Positions 60,454-64,000 of a stretch of 64,000 nt of DNA are shown piece after piece (position 1 is the stretch's first letter; every line of letters begins with the position of its first letter). Below the pieces are notes generated by a model, which was not told the origin of the DNA, made no database searches, and saw only the letters and a program-made list of their open reading frames with translations. The DNA lies in NCBI GenBank assembly GCA_050942875.1, contig JBMNOD010000010.1:1-64000 (forward strand), written 5' to 3'. The DNA comes from JAAZAI01 sp050942875. Its GTDB lineage: Bacteria > Verrucomicrobiota > Kiritimatiellia > RFP12 > UBA3636. A program made the position numbers and the translations under genes.

Positions 60454-64000
<3,547 letters not shown>

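Overview
The window is about 64 kb of high-GC DNA from a Gram-negative, probably anaerobic bacterium. An lpxB gene indicates lipid A. A pyruvate:ferredoxin oxidoreductase beside a class II aldolase indicates fermentative anaerobic metabolism. Giant secreted proteins built from thrombospondin type-3 (TSP3), PKD and LamG modules, an autotransporter-repeat protein and several secreted glycosidase-like proteins resemble what is known from the PVC superphylum (Kiritimatiellota, Lentisphaerota, Verrucomicrobiota). The phylum is inferred, not proven. No tRNA, rRNA or CRISPR array was recognised.

Layout. 1-860: the end of an IS4-like transposase and a repeat-filled gap. 865-15160 (minus strand): a surface or envelope cluster in which an NHL/TSP3/PKD protein, two paralogous exported coiled-coil proteins and a 3,138-aa TSP3/PKD/LamG protein follow one promoter, then a separate lipoprotein. 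15396-22215 (plus): FAD oxidoreductase, MFS-HEAT fusion, ThuA-like, DUF192 and URO-D-family genes. 22209-26561 (minus): a 1,450-aa multidomain secreted glycosidase. 27382-33138 (plus): GH2 beta-galactosidase, then leuS. 33139-36137: a 1.3-kb repeat island, a small hypothetical gene and lpxB. 36339-43777 (plus): a possible leader peptide, an autotransporter-repeat protein, a GH110-like beta-helix protein, a 923-aa lipoprotein with a novel-looking repeat of about 70 residues, and a small lipoprotein. 43778-50640: a decaying accessory zone with gene remnants, a structured inverted-repeat element, an oxidoreductase/permease pair, a REP-associated tyrosine transposase (RAYT) and an interrupted gene. 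50645-64000: Sir2 deacetylase and a chromosomal core of mnmG, a probable replication-origin region, dnaN, an S1-domain protein, a membrane-anchored coiled-coil protein, fba and the PFOR gene, which runs off the right edge.

The most notable signals are non-coding or repeat-based. Two parS-like palindromes sit inside an extra segment of the mnmG reading frame, next to an AT-rich region with DnaA-like boxes and dnaN, so this is probably the chromosome origin domain. Two MITE-like elements share termini; one has perfect 15-bp inverted ends and an 8-bp target duplication, and they explain the cacagagacacagagg-type sequence seen here. A 160-bp element has perfect 15-bp inverted ends and an internal two-hairpin fold with complementary loops. 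A short GGGGACAGACCCC hairpin is scattered through the gaps and flanks the RAYT gene, its likely mobiliser. Promoters, where recognisable, are sigma70-like with 17-bp (once 18-bp) spacers. Strong terminator-like hairpins generally lack a T-tract.
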